This document shows, piece by piece, positions 19,259 through 29,493 of a DNA stretch of 64,000 bases. The first letter of the stretch is position 1; each line of letters opens with the position of its first letter. The stretch is from Methanobacterium aggregans. GTDB taxonomy: Archaea > Methanobacteriota > Methanobacteria > Methanobacteriales > Methanobacteriaceae. The notes beneath the pieces are model-generated. The model saw only the letters and a list, made by a program, of their open reading frames with translations, was not told the origin of the DNA and searched no databases. The stretch is taken from NCBI RefSeq assembly GCF_017874455.1, contig NZ_JAGGLN010000002.1:186001-250000 (forward strand), in the 5' to 3' direction. The position numbers were made by a program, and so were the translations under genes.

Positions 19259-19633
19259 TTAATCATCTTCTTTTTCTATTTTAATGTTCTTAACGTTACA
19301 TTCCCGTCCTGCAGTTATTTCTAAATCTCGTTCACTACATTCAGGACATTTAACAATTGCCATGTAATGATCTGAATCATCCATATTTGCAGGTCCAGTG
19401 TAATCACATGAATTACATTTAATTTCGACTGAAACTTCTTCTATGTTGATAGTTGCATTTTCAAGCAGTGTGTTTTCAACTAGAACATCTAAAAGAAATT
19501 TAAGCTGCTCTGGATTGAGCATTGTAAGTTTTCCAACTTCTACGGTAGCTTCAATTATCTCTGTAGCATCATTTTTCTCTGCAACGTCCAGAATTGTTTT
19601 AACCATAGCGTCAGCCATTGAAAGTTCATGCAT
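19259..19633 (-). CDS. hypA: Hydrogenase maturation nickel metallochaperone HypA
   Basis: A 124-residue HypA that binds nickel at its N-terminal MHELS (His2) and holds a zinc ribbon of CNSC and CPEC about 28 residues apart near residues 75-108. It hands nickel to the hydrogenase precursor with HypB, encoded next door. The ATG follows GAGGTGG by 5 bases. The C-terminal part has an additional Cys (GRECNV). The 295-base spacer upstream, shared with divergent prs, is AT-rich and should hold both promoters. Confidence 0.95.
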   Translation of the reverse strand: MHELSMADAMVKTILDVAEKNDATEIIEATVEVGKLTMLNPEQLKFLLDVLVENTLLENATINIEEVSVEIKCNSCDYTGPANMDDSDHYMAIVKCPECSERDLEITAGRECNVKNIKIEKEDD

Positions 19634-19928
19634 CCTGCCACCTCATTTATCATAATTTTGTTTTGATCCATAATTTCTATAAATATTAGGGATCGTGATC
19701 CTAGATAATCCTACTATTAGAGGAATCTCATTAATAAATTTAACAAATATTTTTTTAAAATATATTATTTAATGGATTGAATGGATTACCAATTCCAGTA
19801 CTGGGAGATCCATTATTTTATCATCTTGTAATTGTTTAACCAAAAATTCATAAACAATGGTTTTAATAAGTTAAGAACATGATATTTGAAGTTTACAATG
19901 ATGATATAAATTGTTACAGGTGGTTATT

Positions 19929-20792
19929 TTGATAATAGGTGGATCTGCTTCACAAAAATTGGCTGCAAAAATTGCATGGGAACTTGAAGACACTTTATGT
20001 CCCGTGGAAACTCGTAAATTTCCTGACGGAGAAAGATACCTTCGCATAAAAGAGGATGTGGAGGATGGTGCTGTTGTTGTTCAATCAACAGGTTATCCTC
20101 AGGATGAAAACCTTATAGAACTTTTTTTAATCCTCAAAACCCTCCAAGATATGGCTGTGGAAGATGTTAAGGTTGTGATACCCTACTTCGGATATGGGAG
20201 GCAAGAGCGAAGATTTAAAGATTTTGAAGCAGTTTCAGCATCTATAATGGCAGATATGATCGAATTTTGTGGTGCATCTGAGCTTCTGTGTGTTAACCTG
20301 CATGAAGATGATATCCGGGACTTTTTTGACATTCCAGTGCACAACCTTTCAGCAATGCAACCCCTTGCAGAACACATCGGTGCAAAATTTGAAGATCCTG
20401 TTATCGTTGCCCCTGATAAAGGTGCTCTCAGCTTTGCAGAGGAAATTGCAGGAATTTTAGGCTGTGAGTGTGACCACATGGAGAAAACCAGAATATCACC
20501 AGAAAAGGTTGAAACCAAACCTAAAAACATGGATGTTAAAGGCAGAGACACTGTGATAATTGATGACATCATAAGCACAGGTGGTACAATAGTTAACGCT
20601 ACAAATATTTTAAGGAAACATGGTGCAGAGAGTGTTGTTGTGAGCTGCGTCCACCCTGTCCTCGTGGGCGATGCACTCCTGAAAATATTCGCTGCAGGAG
20701 TGGACGATGTTATAGGGACAGACACCCTCCGATCCGATGTCAGCACTGTTTCCATTGCAGGAATCGTTGCTCAAAAGCTCAGGGAAATTTAA
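19929..20792 (+). CDS. prs: Ribose-phosphate pyrophosphokinase
   Basis: A 287-residue PRPP synthetase of the archaeal class, making 5-phosphoribosyl 1-diphosphate for nucleotides, histidine and methanopterin. The RKFPDGERYLRI motif, the KVVIPYFGYGRQERRF ATP-binding segment and the PRPP-binding VIIDDIISTGGT loop are present. The TTG at 19929 is the best start: AGGTGG lies 5 bases upstream, and the product MIIGGSASQKLA matches the family; a longer TTG reading at 19911 would contain the ribosome binding site inside the coding region. Confidence 0.94.
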   Translation: MIIGGSASQKLAAKIAWELEDTLCPVETRKFPDGERYLRIKEDVEDGAVVVQSTGYPQDENLIELFLILKTLQDMAVEDVKVVIPYFGYGRQERRFKDFEAVSASIMADMIEFCGASELLCVNLHEDDIRDFFDIPVHNLSAMQPLAEHIGAKFEDPVIVAPDKGALSFAEEIAGILGCECDHMEKTRISPEKVETKPKNMDVKGRDTVIIDDIISTGGTIVNATNILRKHGAESVVVSCVHPVLVGDALLKIFAAGVDDVIGTDTLRSDVSTVSIAGIVAQKLREI

Positions 20793-21018
20793 AACATTTA
20801 AAATTCCCTTTTTTTACATTCCAATGTCATTTTTAAGCCATAATATCATTATAAATAAGTACTAGTTTTAAAATAAGAAATTAACTCCTTAAAATCACTG
20901 CCATTGCAGTAATATTTCTAAAAATTGTTTTATTTAAAAATATATTAATAAAACGAATAATTTAATAAAATAAATAAGGATAAAATAAGGAAAGATTCCT
21001 GTAAGAATGAAATCTTGA

Positions 21019-21618
21019 TTAAACCCTGAGAAGTGGGAATTCAATAAGGGTTTGTGGTCTGTTTTCAGGTGCACATATACCTTGAGACGCTTCAAATCCA
21101 TTTTTACTATTTTTAGAAGCTTTTTGCATATCTTCCCTCTGTTCAGGTGTGTAATCTCCAAAGTAAAGTTCTTCTCTCTCCACTTCACCCGTCACAATTT
21201 TAAGGAGATCATACTCCACAGGGCAGTTTTCAATGGAAGGCACCAAAAAGCAGCCCTCTTTACTCACATCCTGTTCAACATTCACTTTCCATCCTACCTT
21301 ACCTACGGCTGCATGGTTCAGCATTTCAGCCATGGATCCGTTGTTTGGTGTGACGTATCTTGCAGTGTTCTCAAAATCAACACATGTTGCACTCGGCACA
21401 TCATCAGATTCTTCACCTAATTTGTAGCTGCCGTTGGCACGTACCGTGAAAAGAGGGACTTCAGCAGCCTCATCCATAAATGTTTTGATCAATATTTCCC
21501 ATGAATCCTCTGAAAACACTGCTTCTCTCTTTATGTACATAACTGTTCCATCAGGGTTTTTAAGGGTTTCAGATTCTTTACTCTGCCATTTACCATTTAA
21601 ATCTGCTTTTTTAATCAT
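21019..21618 (-). CDS. Uncharacterised protein, lipocalin-like N-terminus
   Basis: A 199-residue soluble protein with no signal peptide or membrane span. The ATG at 21616-21618 has GGAGG 8 bases upstream. The first 140 residues look beta-rich, starting LNGKWQSKESETLKNPDG and with repeated strand patterns (YIKREAVFSEDSWEILIKTF), like a lipocalin or APCDD1-type barrel; four Cys occur. The C-terminal 50 residues contain EELYFGDYTPEQREDMQKA and end near the hydrophobic PQTLIEFPLLRV. I do not recognise a function. It is convergent with prs and stands alone. Confidence 0.65.
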   Translation of the reverse strand: MIKKADLNGKWQSKESETLKNPDGTVMYIKREAVFSEDSWEILIKTFMDEAAEVPLFTVRANGSYKLGEESDDVPSATCVDFENTARYVTPNNGSMAEMLNHAAVGKVGWKVNVEQDVSKEGCFLVPSIENCPVEYDLLKIVTGEVEREELYFGDYTPEQREDMQKASKNSKNGFEASQGICAPENRPQTLIEFPLLRV

Positions 21619-21961
21619 GATAATTTCCTCCAAATTGAAAAAAACATTGAAATGTTTTGAAGTGCAGATACACTGCGCATTAATTTACATGAATTTAATG
21701 TTAAACTTGATCTAACCTTACATAATTAATTTTTGTAAATAATGATGAGTAACAGATTATAGTACTGTTCATAATCGTTTCAATCGTTTTTTTCAATACT
21801 GAACTTCAGTGATATAATATGAAAAATAGATATAATAAAAAAATAGATTGTTTCTGGCTTAATTAGTTGATTTTAATGAATTATTAATACAATAAATTGA
21901 AATAAATTGAAAATTAAAGGAGTAAAACTTGTAGGTTTTATTCTCCCTTAGTTTATTTCTT
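21619..21961. other. AT-rich spacer before the uncharacterised gene
   Basis: Upstream region of the 21019-21618 gene and downstream region of the helicase gene, both on the minus strand. It is rich in A/T with T-tracts on the minus strand just after the helicase stop, and no further gene was found. Confidence 0.45.
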
Positions 21962-23548
21962 TTATTCCCTTTTATTTGCAGGTTCTATGTTGATGGATTT
22001 TCCCTTGATCCTGGCACTGTTCATGAGGGAGAACACTTCACTTGCACTTGCCTCTGGAACTTCAACAAAGGAGAACTTGTCAAATATGTCTATTTTACCA
22101 ATGTTTGAACTTGAAAGGCCGGTTTGTTCAGCTATGGCTTTAACAACATCTTTGGCTTTGATCCTCTGTTTACGGCCGATGTTGATGAAGAATCTGACCA
22201 TTCCTGGTGCAGCTCCTGTGTCTCCAAATTCTTCTTCATTTGGAGCATTAGAAGGACTTTCCCTTGTCATGACGATTTTTAGAAGAGCTGCAGCCATTTC
22301 AACTGAACTGTAATCTTCTTCCATCATCTTTTCAACTAAACGAACCTCCTTCTCAAGATCATCTGTGTTCATAACGTGCTTGATCCTTTCAAGGAATTTG
22401 TTGGTTTTTATTTCTTGAACATCCTTGACTGAAGGTATCTGTTGCTGTTCTATCTTGGTTTTGGTGTACTTCTGTATGTCCCTGAGCTGATATATCTCCT
22501 TTCCAGAAACAAAGGTAAATGCCATTCCAGTCTTACCAGCCCTACCAGTTCTTCCTATCCTGTGGACGTAATATTCATCATCGTTAGGCACGTCGTAATT
22601 GAAGACCGCTTCAACATTTTCAACGTCAATTCCCCTTGCAGCAACATCTGTTGCAACCAGAACTTCCACTTTTCCGTTTCTGAACTTGGACATTACCCTG
22701 TCCCTCTGGTTCTGGGTCATATCACCATGAAGACCGTCTGCAGCATATCCCCTTATCTGAAGGTGTGTAACAAGTTTGTCAACCCTTCTTTTGGTGTTAC
22801 AGAAAACAAGTGATAACTGGAAGTTGTGTATATCCAGAAGACGTGATAGAACCTCAAGTTTCATTTTCTCCTTGACTTCGAAGTATATCTGCTGGATCTC
22901 AGGTACTGTTAATTCCTGATGAACCACTTTAAGGAATTCTGGGTCTTCCAGGTACCTGCGTGTTAAGTTGAGAATGTCACGGGACATGGTTGCTGAGAAG
23001 AGTAAGGTCTGTCTTTCCTCAGGCATTTCGCTTAAAACGAATTCTATGTCTTCTCTGAAACCCATGTCAAGCATTTCATCAGCTTCGTCAAGGACCATCA
23101 TTTTAACGCTGCTCATGTCAAGGGTTCTTCGTCCCATGTGATCCATTACACGTCCTGGTGTTCCTATTATGATCTGCACTCCTTTTTTAAGGGCGTTGAT
23201 CTGCCTGTCTATTGGTTGTCCACCATATATTGGAAGTACTTTAATTTTCTTCATGTATTTTGAGAGTTTCCTAAGTTCCTCTGCTACTTGGATTGCAAGT
23301 TCCCTTGTTGGACATAAAATAACAGCCTGCAGCTTCTTGTTGCTTGGATCAACATTTTCAAGAATTGGAATTCCAAATGCAGCTGTTTTTCCTGTACCTG
23401 TTTGTGCCTGGCCGATGACATCTTTACCGTTGAGCACGTGCGGTATGGCAAGTGACTGGATAGGTGTGGCTTCTTCAAAGCCCATGTCTGCAACAGCCCG
23501 CTCTAATTCAACGGATATGTCTAAATCTTTAAAGTTAAGTTTTTTCAT
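21962..23548 (-). CDS. DEAD-box RNA helicase with DbpA-type C-terminal domain
   Basis: A 528-residue ATP-dependent RNA helicase. Helicase motifs in order: Q motif (GFEEATPIQSLAIPH), Walker A AQTGTGKTAAF, PTRELAIQ, TPGRVMDH, DEAD, SAT, and the C-lobe motifs LVATDVAARGID and HRIGRTGRAGKTG. Residues about 370-440 form a linker, and about 450-528 resemble the RNA-binding domain of DbpA/CsdA (VRFFINIGRKQRIKAKDV, ending in SINIEPANK). This layout is that of bacterial cold-shock and ribosome-assembly helicases. It lies alone with spacers of more than 300 bases on both sides. Confidence 0.93.
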   Translation of the reverse strand: MKKLNFKDLDISVELERAVADMGFEEATPIQSLAIPHVLNGKDVIGQAQTGTGKTAAFGIPILENVDPSNKKLQAVILCPTRELAIQVAEELRKLSKYMKKIKVLPIYGGQPIDRQINALKKGVQIIIGTPGRVMDHMGRRTLDMSSVKMMVLDEADEMLDMGFREDIEFVLSEMPEERQTLLFSATMSRDILNLTRRYLEDPEFLKVVHQELTVPEIQQIYFEVKEKMKLEVLSRLLDIHNFQLSLVFCNTKRRVDKLVTHLQIRGYAADGLHGDMTQNQRDRVMSKFRNGKVEVLVATDVAARGIDVENVEAVFNYDVPNDDEYYVHRIGRTGRAGKTGMAFTFVSGKEIYQLRDIQKYTKTKIEQQQIPSVKDVQEIKTNKFLERIKHVMNTDDLEKEVRLVEKMMEEDYSSVEMAAALLKIVMTRESPSNAPNEEEFGDTGAAPGMVRFFINIGRKQRIKAKDVVKAIAEQTGLSSSNIGKIDIFDKFSFVEVPEASASEVFSLMNSARIKGKSINIEPANKRE

Positions 23549-23960
23549 GTTTTATTGTCCTTTATTTTTTTATTTCAAGAATGTTATGATTGTTAAAACC
23601 TTGAATTATCTCGTGGGGTTGCAAGGTTAATTACAATTAAATATGTTTAATAAACCTATTAAAATTTACATTAAAATTCGAATTTGGTAGTTTTAGGTTC
23701 CACCATATCTTCACTAAAATGAAAAGTTGTATCTAGATTTTCATTATTGAGTATAATTTTCTTTAATAATATCTATAGTTCAATCTTATTTATTGATATT
23801 TGAGGATTATAATATTTATAATCCACACAAAATTTGTGACTTTATCAATTAAAATTAGACTACCTTATCAGTAGCACCAATTCACCACAAAAATATTAAA
23901 AAAAGAATTAAAATAGGGGAAAAATTAAAAGTCCCCTTAGTTAAATTCCTTTTAATTCAC
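23549..23960. other. AT-rich spacer between lonB and helicase gene
   Basis: About 410 bases, upstream of the helicase gene on the minus strand. TATA-like elements occur (for example near 23815, TATTTATAATCC on the plus strand). No ORF of coding character was found. It could hold a leader of the helicase transcript; cold-shock helicase genes often have long leaders, but no structure stands out. Confidence 0.4.
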
Positions 23961-25895
23961 CTAGTTCACTGTTGGGCTTTTGATTATGCCCTTTGGAACC
24001 ATTTCAGTTACTCTTCGCATTTTTTCAATAAGGCCTTTTTTACCCTTCCCAATCAGGGCGTGTTCAAGAACTTCGCTGAGTGTTTCAACAGGTATGACTT
24101 CAATTTCATTTTTGTACCTGTCTTCCAGGAACACATCATCCATGTTGGATTTAGGGATTAAAACCTTTTTAATACCTGATTGAGCTGCAGCTTCAATTTT
24201 GCCTGTTACTCCGCCAACCGGTAAAACATCTCCCCTTACGCTCAGTGATCCTGTTAATGCAACTGACTGGTCAACTGGTATGTTTTCAAGTGCAGAAACA
24301 ACTGATGTTGCAACTGAAACACTTGCACTGTCACCTTCCACACCATCGTAGGCCTGAAGGAACTGTATGTGTATGTCGTACTTGGATATGTTGGTTCCTG
24401 TGTTTTTCTTAATGAGTGCACTGACGTTTTGAACAGCTTCCTTGGCTATTTCTCCAAGTTTACCTGTTGCAATGATCCTGCCTTCCTCTGTACTCTGTGC
24501 TGGTGCAGCTTCAGCAGCTATTGGAAGAACTATACCACTTCTATCACCAATTATTGCCAAACCATTGACCCTACCAACCTCTGTGCCCTCTGTTTTGAAA
24601 ACACTGTACTCTTTTCTCTGGACTATGTAACGGTCTGCTATCTGCTGTTCAAGTGTTCTTGCAAGTTGTTTAGCATTTATAACATGATCCACAGTGACAA
24701 CATTTGCATTTTCCCCTTTTGCTATGTCACCTGCAGCCCTTACAAGGCCACCTAAATCCCTTAACCTCAAGGTTAATACATCTTTTTTACCAGCCCTTCT
24801 TTGAGCCTCCCTTATAACCTCAGCTACAGCTTCTTTATCGAAGTGAGGTATTCTACCATCTTTTTTAACTTCCTGTGCAATGAACTGGACAAGTTTGTCC
24901 CTGTTTTCAGGTGTGTCAGGCATGCTGTCCTTCATGAAAACTTCGTAACCATATCCACGTATCCTTGACCTGAGGGCTATGTGCATGCCCTCAAGCACCT
25001 GAAGGTTTCCGGATGCAACCAGGACAAAATCACATGGAACTGGCTGTGAACGTACCATTGCTCCACTACTGGTTTCGCTCTGACCCGTTATGGAGTATCT
25101 CTTTTCCTGCATTGCAGTTAAGAGTTCCTGCTGGGTTTTAGGTTTCAGGGTTCCTATTTCGTCTATGTAAAGAACCCCCTTGTTGGAACGGTGAATCATT
25201 CCTGCTTCAACACGTTCATGGGCGGGTGTTCCAAGACCTCCTGACTGGTATGGGTCGTGTCTCACATCACCTAGAAGTGCTCCTGCATGTGCACCTGTTG
25301 CATCAACGAAAGGTGCAGTTTTTTTGTTTTCAGCACTTACAAGAAGTTTTGGAACCATTATTGAGCTTCTTGGTTTCATCTGCTGAAGTGCAAGGAAAAC
25401 GAATGCTGCAGCAATTATTGCAACTAAGAACTGGTTGAGTGCAAATCCAACGATCATGATCAACACTATCATGAGCATCATGAACATGTTCTTTTTCTCT
25501 TCCTGTCCCTTGGATTTAACCTTGTAATTCATAACCACATTTTTACCTTCTCCAGAAGGCATTACACCTATAAGGGGGTTTTGGTTATCTTCCATATTTG
25601 GATAGACAAGTATGTCCTGTAGTTCTTCTGGAGGGAGAAGTTCAGCCATTCCTTTGGCCAACATGGATTTACCTATACCAGGTTCTCCAATTAAGAGAAC
25701 ATTTCTCCTCTGTTTTGCTGCTTTTTTGATCGTTTCAACAGCTTCTTCCTGACCTATGATCTGGTCTATGATCCTCTCAGGGACATCTATATCTTCAGAA
25801 GTTTTGTAACTACTGGAATCCAGTTTATCTTCGGATGAATCTGGTGCTGGACTGGTTGAATTTAAATTGGTTGAATTTAAATTTGAATTTGCCAT
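23961..25895 (-). CDS. lonB: Membrane-bound archaeal Lon protease
   Basis: A 644-residue archaeal LonB, an ATP-dependent protease fixed to the membrane. An AAA+ module begins with [18 protein letters not shown] and Walker [14 protein letters not shown]; two transmembrane segments (around residues 135-170, [18 protein letters not shown] and onward) are inserted in the AAA+ domain, the LonB hallmark. Walker [10 protein letters not shown] follows. The C-terminal serine-lysine protease domain has [11 protein letters not shown] (catalytic Ser) and [15 protein letters not shown] (catalytic Lys). It degrades misfolded membrane and soluble proteins. A strong GGAGGTTG lies 12 bases upstream of the ATG. 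Confidence 0.96.
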   Translation of the reverse strand: MANSNLNSTNLNSTSPAPDSSEDKLDSSSYKTSEDIDVPERIIDQIIGQEEAVETIKKAAKQRRNVLLIGEPGIGKSMLAKGMAELLPPEELQDILVYPNMEDNQNPLIGVMPSGEGKNVVMNYKVKSKGQEEKKNMFMMLMIVLIMIVGFALNQFLVAIIAAAFVFLALQQMKPRSSIMVPKLLVSAENKKTAPFVDATGAHAGALLGDVRHDPYQSGGLGTPAHERVEAGMIHRSNKGVLYIDEIGTLKPKTQQELLTAMQEKRYSITGQSETSSGAMVRSQPVPCDFVLVASGNLQVLEGMHIALRSRIRGYGYEVFMKDSMPDTPENRDKLVQFIAQEVKKDGRIPHFDKEAVAEVIREAQRRAGKKDVLTLRLRDLGGLVRAAGDIAKGENANVVTVDHVINAKQLARTLEQQIADRYIVQRKEYSVFKTEGTEVGRVNGLAIIGDRSGIVLPIAAEAAPAQSTEEGRIIATGKLGEIAKEAVQNVSALIKKNTGTNISKYDIHIQFLQAYDGVEGDSASVSVATSVVSALENIPVDQSVALTGSLSVRGDVLPVGGVTGKIEAAAQSGIKKVLIPKSNMDDVFLEDRYKNEIEVIPVETLSEVLEHALIGKGKKGLIEKMRRVTEMVPKGIIKSPTVN

Positions 25896-25970
25896 AATCT
25901 ATGACAACCTCCTGAATTTTACATTGAATAAAAAAAATTAACGTAACTTTAGTTTGTTATACTCTATTTA

Positions 25971-25992
25971 TTATATATAACCTTATATATGT
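25971..25992 (-). promoter_or_regulatory. Two adjacent TATA-like boxes ahead of lonB
   Basis: The minus strand reads ACATATATAAGG and, directly after, TTATATATAA. Either would start transcription 30-60 bases before the lonB ATG. The pair may give two start sites. The rest of the 538-base divergent spacer (25896-26433) up to cobQ is extremely AT-rich with poly-T and poly-A tracts and holds no gene that I can see. Confidence 0.45.
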
Positions 25993-26433
25993 AGATTTGT
26001 ATTTAAAAATTTTAGGCCTTATTTTTCAATTTATAGGAAATATTAATGGTTTTATTTCCTTTTTTTATATATTCCCATCTTAAGGTTTGTTAACAATCCA
26101 CTAATTCCTTATTTTTTTGTTTCAATACTTCCTTTTTTTATCCTTTTTTATTTTAGAAATAATAAAAACTATTAACAAAAAACTTTTTTCCTATTTTAAT
26201 AACTTCAAGTATATAAAATCATTGATCCCCCAACACAGATCTCAAAAAGTTATTTATAAATAAGGAAGTGACTATTATCTAAACGAAATTTCGATTTAAA
26301 TAATTCTGATTTAAGTGAATTCTAATCTTAACTAATCTTAAAATATGAACTCCTAAATATATCGCATATTTAAATTTATTGAATATTTAATGGAGATGAA
26401 CATGAAAATAACTAATTTCAAGGGGATTTAACT

Positions 26434-27963
26434 TTGGCTTCAAAAGATAAAACCAAATGCATAATGATACAGGGAACATCGTCCAACGCAGGTAAAAGCG
26501 TTGCTGTTGCAGCACTCTGCAGAATATTCTCAAAAAGAGGTTACAGAGTTGCACCTTTCAAATCACAGAACATGTCCCTGAACTCATATACAACCTATGA
26601 AAATGCAGAGATTGCAATGGCCCAGGTTCTCCAGGCCGAAGCTGCAGGGGTGGAACCCTCCTACAACATGAACCCTATTCTTCTCAAACCTAAGGAAGAC
26701 TTTATATCCCAAGTTATAGTTCATGGAAAGCCCGCTGGAGACATGAACTTCTACCACTACCAGAACAACTTCAGGGAAGAAGCTTTAAAGGCAATTAAAA
26801 CCTCCCTTGAATCCCTGAAAAAAGATTATGAAGTACTAGTCATTGAAGGAGCTGGATCCCCTGCTGAAATAAACATGTTGGATAAAGATCTTGCAAACAT
26901 GCAGATAGCCCGCATAGCAGATGCTGATGTTATTCTGGTTGCAGATATTGATAGGGGTGGTGTTTTCGCATCCATTGCAGGCACATTTTCATTACTACCT
27001 GAAGATGATAGAAACAGGATCAAAGGAATAATAATAAACAAGTTCCGTGGAAATTTAGATATTTTAATGCCAGGAATTCGTCAGATAGAAGAGATAGTGG
27101 GTGTTCCAGTTCTGGGAGTTCTTCCATATGACGACAGCTTAAAACTTCCAGAAGAGGATTCTGCATCACTTTCAGAGCATAAATACGCAAAAAATGAAAA
27201 AATAACAGTGGGAGTTATGAGACTGCCCAGAATATCCAACTTCACAGACATAGATCCCCTTGAATACGAGCCAGACCTTGGAATAAAGCTCGTTGAAGTT
27301 GGAGGCCATATTGGAGATGTTGATGCCATCATAATCCCAGGAACCAGAAACACAGTAAGCGATCTTTTAGCCCTTAAAGAAGCAGGTTTTACAGATGAAA
27401 TATCCAGTTTATCCCGTGACATCCCTGTTTTTGGCATCTGTGGAGGTTACCAGATGCTCGGGGCAAAAATCATTGACAAATCACTGAAAGAATCTAAACA
27501 CGGCGATATAAAAGGTATTGGACTTTTGGATGTAAATACCAGCTTTGATAATGTTGATAAAATTATCACCCAAAGCTTGGGTGAATCACTTGGTGGTGGC
27601 TTGTTCAAATCCCTCAAGGGAGATAGTGTAAAAGGTTATGAACTTCATGAAGGTTTAACTGTCCTTAAAGGATCTAAACCTTTATTCAGAGTTGTTGAAG
27701 GATGTGGAAACTTCCCAAACTCAGGATACGACGGTGCTGTTGAAGGTTTGACTGCAGGAACATACTTCCATGGCATATTTCACAATTTCCATTTCAGAAG
27801 GGTTTTTACAGATTACCTGCGAACTTCAAAGGGGATTGAAAGCCTTGGATTCGCAACTGATAATTTCCAGGATCTAAGACAGTTTTCCATAGACCGTTTA
27901 GCAGAGATATTCGAAAAAAACGTTGATCTAAGTATTTTAGAAGATAACACTGTTGAAAACTAG
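26434..27963 (+). CDS. cobQ: Cobyric acid synthase
   Basis: A 509-residue CobQ/CbiP that uses glutamine and ATP to amidate four side chains of adenosyl-cobyrinic acid diamide, a late step of cobamide synthesis. The N-terminal dethiobiotin-synthetase-like ATPase shows MIQGTSSNAGKSVAVAALCR, then FKSQNMSLNSY and VIEGAGSPAEIN. The C-terminal triad-type amidotransferase has the FGICGGYQML nucleophile loop and a late catalytic His in TYFHGIFHN. The start is TTG preceded by AAGGGGAT. Methanogens need corrinoids for the Mtr methyltransferase; cbiJ, another gene of the pathway, is at 45177. Confidence 0.95.
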   Translation: MASKDKTKCIMIQGTSSNAGKSVAVAALCRIFSKRGYRVAPFKSQNMSLNSYTTYENAEIAMAQVLQAEAAGVEPSYNMNPILLKPKEDFISQVIVHGKPAGDMNFYHYQNNFREEALKAIKTSLESLKKDYEVLVIEGAGSPAEINMLDKDLANMQIARIADADVILVADIDRGGVFASIAGTFSLLPEDDRNRIKGIIINKFRGNLDILMPGIRQIEEIVGVPVLGVLPYDDSLKLPEEDSASLSEHKYAKNEKITVGVMRLPRISNFTDIDPLEYEPDLGIKLVEVGGHIGDVDAIIIPGTRNTVSDLLALKEAGFTDEISSLSRDIPVFGICGGYQMLGAKIIDKSLKESKHGDIKGIGLLDVNTSFDNVDKIITQSLGESLGGGLFKSLKGDSVKGYELHEGLTVLKGSKPLFRVVEGCGNFPNSGYDGAVEGLTAGTYFHGIFHNFHFRRVFTDYLRTSKGIESLGFATDNFQDLRQFSIDRLAEIFEKNVDLSILEDNTVEN

Positions 27964-28010
27964 ATGGATTACACAGATCATCAGATGCAATCCATTAAAT
28001 TCTTAGAACT

Positions 28011-28035
28011 ATTTTTTTAGTATATTATTTTTTTT
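28011..28035 (+). terminator. U-tract terminator after cobQ
   Basis: Two T-runs of seven and nine bases follow the cobQ stop within 75 bases, in the gap before the convergent trkA gene. This is the standard archaeal U-rich stop signal. Confidence 0.5.
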
Positions 28036-28058
28036 ACTGCATTGAATTATATATGGAG

Positions 28059-28709
28059 TTACTTGGTGAATTTACTGGTTACATCCTTTACTGCAGGGCT
28101 TTTAACCAGAATTGAAATTTTATCGCCTTCAGCCAGGACCATATCTTCAGTTGGAATGGTTATTTCACCGTTTTTGTATATCGCAGATATTATGTAGTTA
28201 TCTGTAGGGCTTAAATCACCTATTCTTTTTCCTATAACTTTCTTGTTGTTAACACTTATATCCAGTAGTTCTGCATTTCCCTTCCCAATAACTATGAGAT
28301 CTGCTATCTTGGGTCTTGTTATGAGTTTTTCAAGGTAACCTGCAGCTGTAAGTTCCGGACTTATAACATCATCTATGCCCACTTTTTTGAAGGCTTCCTC
28401 ATGGTCAGGGTTGCTGACCCTTGCTATGACCTTTTTAATGTTGTAATCCTTCACAAGAATGCATGAAAGCAGATTAGCTTCATCATTTCCTGTGGCTGCT
28501 ACAAAAACATCAGCATCTCTTATATTAGCTTCTTCGAGGGTCTTTGTATCTGTTCCATTACCACATATGACCAGGGCGTCCAGCCCTGCTGCAGCATTTG
28601 CACATAGATTTTCATCATTTTCAATCAGTGTCACATCGTGACCAACTGAAACCAGGGCTGATGCAAGGGCCAGTCCTACTCTCCCACCACCCATTATTAC
28701 TGTGTACAT
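28059..28709 (-). CDS. trkA: TrkA family potassium uptake regulatory protein
   Basis: A 216-residue RCK protein: a TrkA-N Rossmann domain starting [17 protein letters not shown] (GxGxxG variant), with acidic strand end IENDE for NAD(H) or ATP ribose, and a TrkA-C domain from about residue 135. It gates a membrane Trk/Ktr potassium channel in response to bound nucleotide. The channel gene is not adjacent. The ATG at 28707-28709 is chosen because GGTGATTT precedes it; a TTG six codons upstream would place that site within the gene. Confidence 0.93.
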   Translation of the reverse strand: MYTVIMGGGRVGLALASALVSVGHDVTLIENDENLCANAAAGLDALVICGNGTDTKTLEEANIRDADVFVAATGNDEANLLSCILVKDYNIKKVIARVSNPDHEEAFKKVGIDDVISPELTAAGYLEKLITRPKIADLIVIGKGNAELLDISVNNKKVIGKRIGDLSPTDNYIISAIYKNGEITIPTEDMVLAEGDKISILVKSPAVKDVTSKFTK

Positions 28710-28727
28710 GGTTAAAATCACCTTCAA

Positions 28728-29147
28728 TAAGTTTTAATAAATTTAAAAGGTATATGTCCCAGTTAAATCCTTAAAAAATTATAATTAAATTATAATTAGA
28801 TTATACATCTTTAAAATCCTTTAAACAAAGTTTAATGGATTAATTTGGTTAATCACCTTAAACAGATTGATAATAAGATAATGAATTGATCTTATTCGAC
28901 TTGAACTTTTTACTATTTGAAGGTTGTTGTATATAATTTTTTCTTGAATTCATTGATTTCATTAAAATTTCTCATGTATAAATACGTTTAAAAGCCAAAA
29001 AAGGTTATTATGGAGTTTAATAAAAATTTAGTGGAAAAAAATTAGGAAATTTGGAATGGATTATAAAAGGTTGATTTTTAATGCGTTGAGATCTTCAATA
29101 ATTTTAAACCATGCTTTAATAGAGTTAACCCCTTCAAAACCTAAAAG
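28728..29147. other. AT-rich spacer between trkA and the tRNA-Gly pair
   Basis: Over 400 bases with no credible gene on either strand. It carries the trkA promoter on the minus strand (not pinned down) and, at its right end, the tRNA promoter. Confidence 0.45.
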
Positions 29148-29156
29148 CTTATATAG
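29148..29156 (+). promoter_or_regulatory. TATA box of the tRNA-Gly operon
   Basis: AAAAGCTTATATAGTATAA gives a classic BRE-plus-TATA arrangement (AAAAG then CTTATATAG). The predicted start near 29177 lies about 20 bases before the first tRNA, so both tandem tRNAs would share this promoter. Confidence 0.6.
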
Positions 29157-29195
29157 TATAAAGCCAAAACCATGGTATGCGGTAAAAGCACTACT

Positions 29196-29269
29196 GCGAC
29201 GTTAGTCCAGCTTGGTTAAGACACTAGCCTGCCACGCTAGTGACCCGGGTTCAAATCCCGGACGTCGCA
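29196..29269 (+). tRNA. tRNA-Gly (GCC anticodon)
   Basis: Acceptor arms GCGACGT and ACGTCGC pair perfectly, the anticodon stem CTAGC/GCTAG encloses the loop CTGCCAC with anticodon GCC, and the T arm is CCGGG TTCAAAT CCCGG. The discriminator is A; CCA is not encoded. It is followed after only two bases by a second glycine tRNA, so the two are processed from one precursor. Confidence 0.96.
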
Positions 29270-29271
29270 TT

Positions 29272-29345
<74 letters not shown>

Positions 29346-29361
29346 TTTTTAATACTTTTTT
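29346..29361 (+). terminator. U-tract terminator of the tRNA-Gly operon
   Basis: Two T-runs (five and six bases) directly follow the second tRNA, the usual archaeal stop for stable RNA transcripts. Confidence 0.5.
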
Positions 29362-29493
29362 ATTCAAACTTTAAATTCAGTACGCTTCAATTTCAATTAA
29401 ACTGTGTGGGATCCTCTTTTTTATTAAGGGAAGATCAACGTTTGAATTATCATTTCCCACATCAATGTTATTTTATCAAATTTTGTACATTAT

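Noticed and set aside
24369..24755. 128-residue ORF antisense to lonB
   Set aside because: Cys- and Phe-rich translation without known motifs; it lies wholly opposite the conserved LonB AAA+/protease coding region and is a shadow frame.
25896..26433. Replication origin in the divergent spacer
   Set aside because: It is AT-rich, but no origin recognition box repeats and no cdc6/orc1 gene are nearby.
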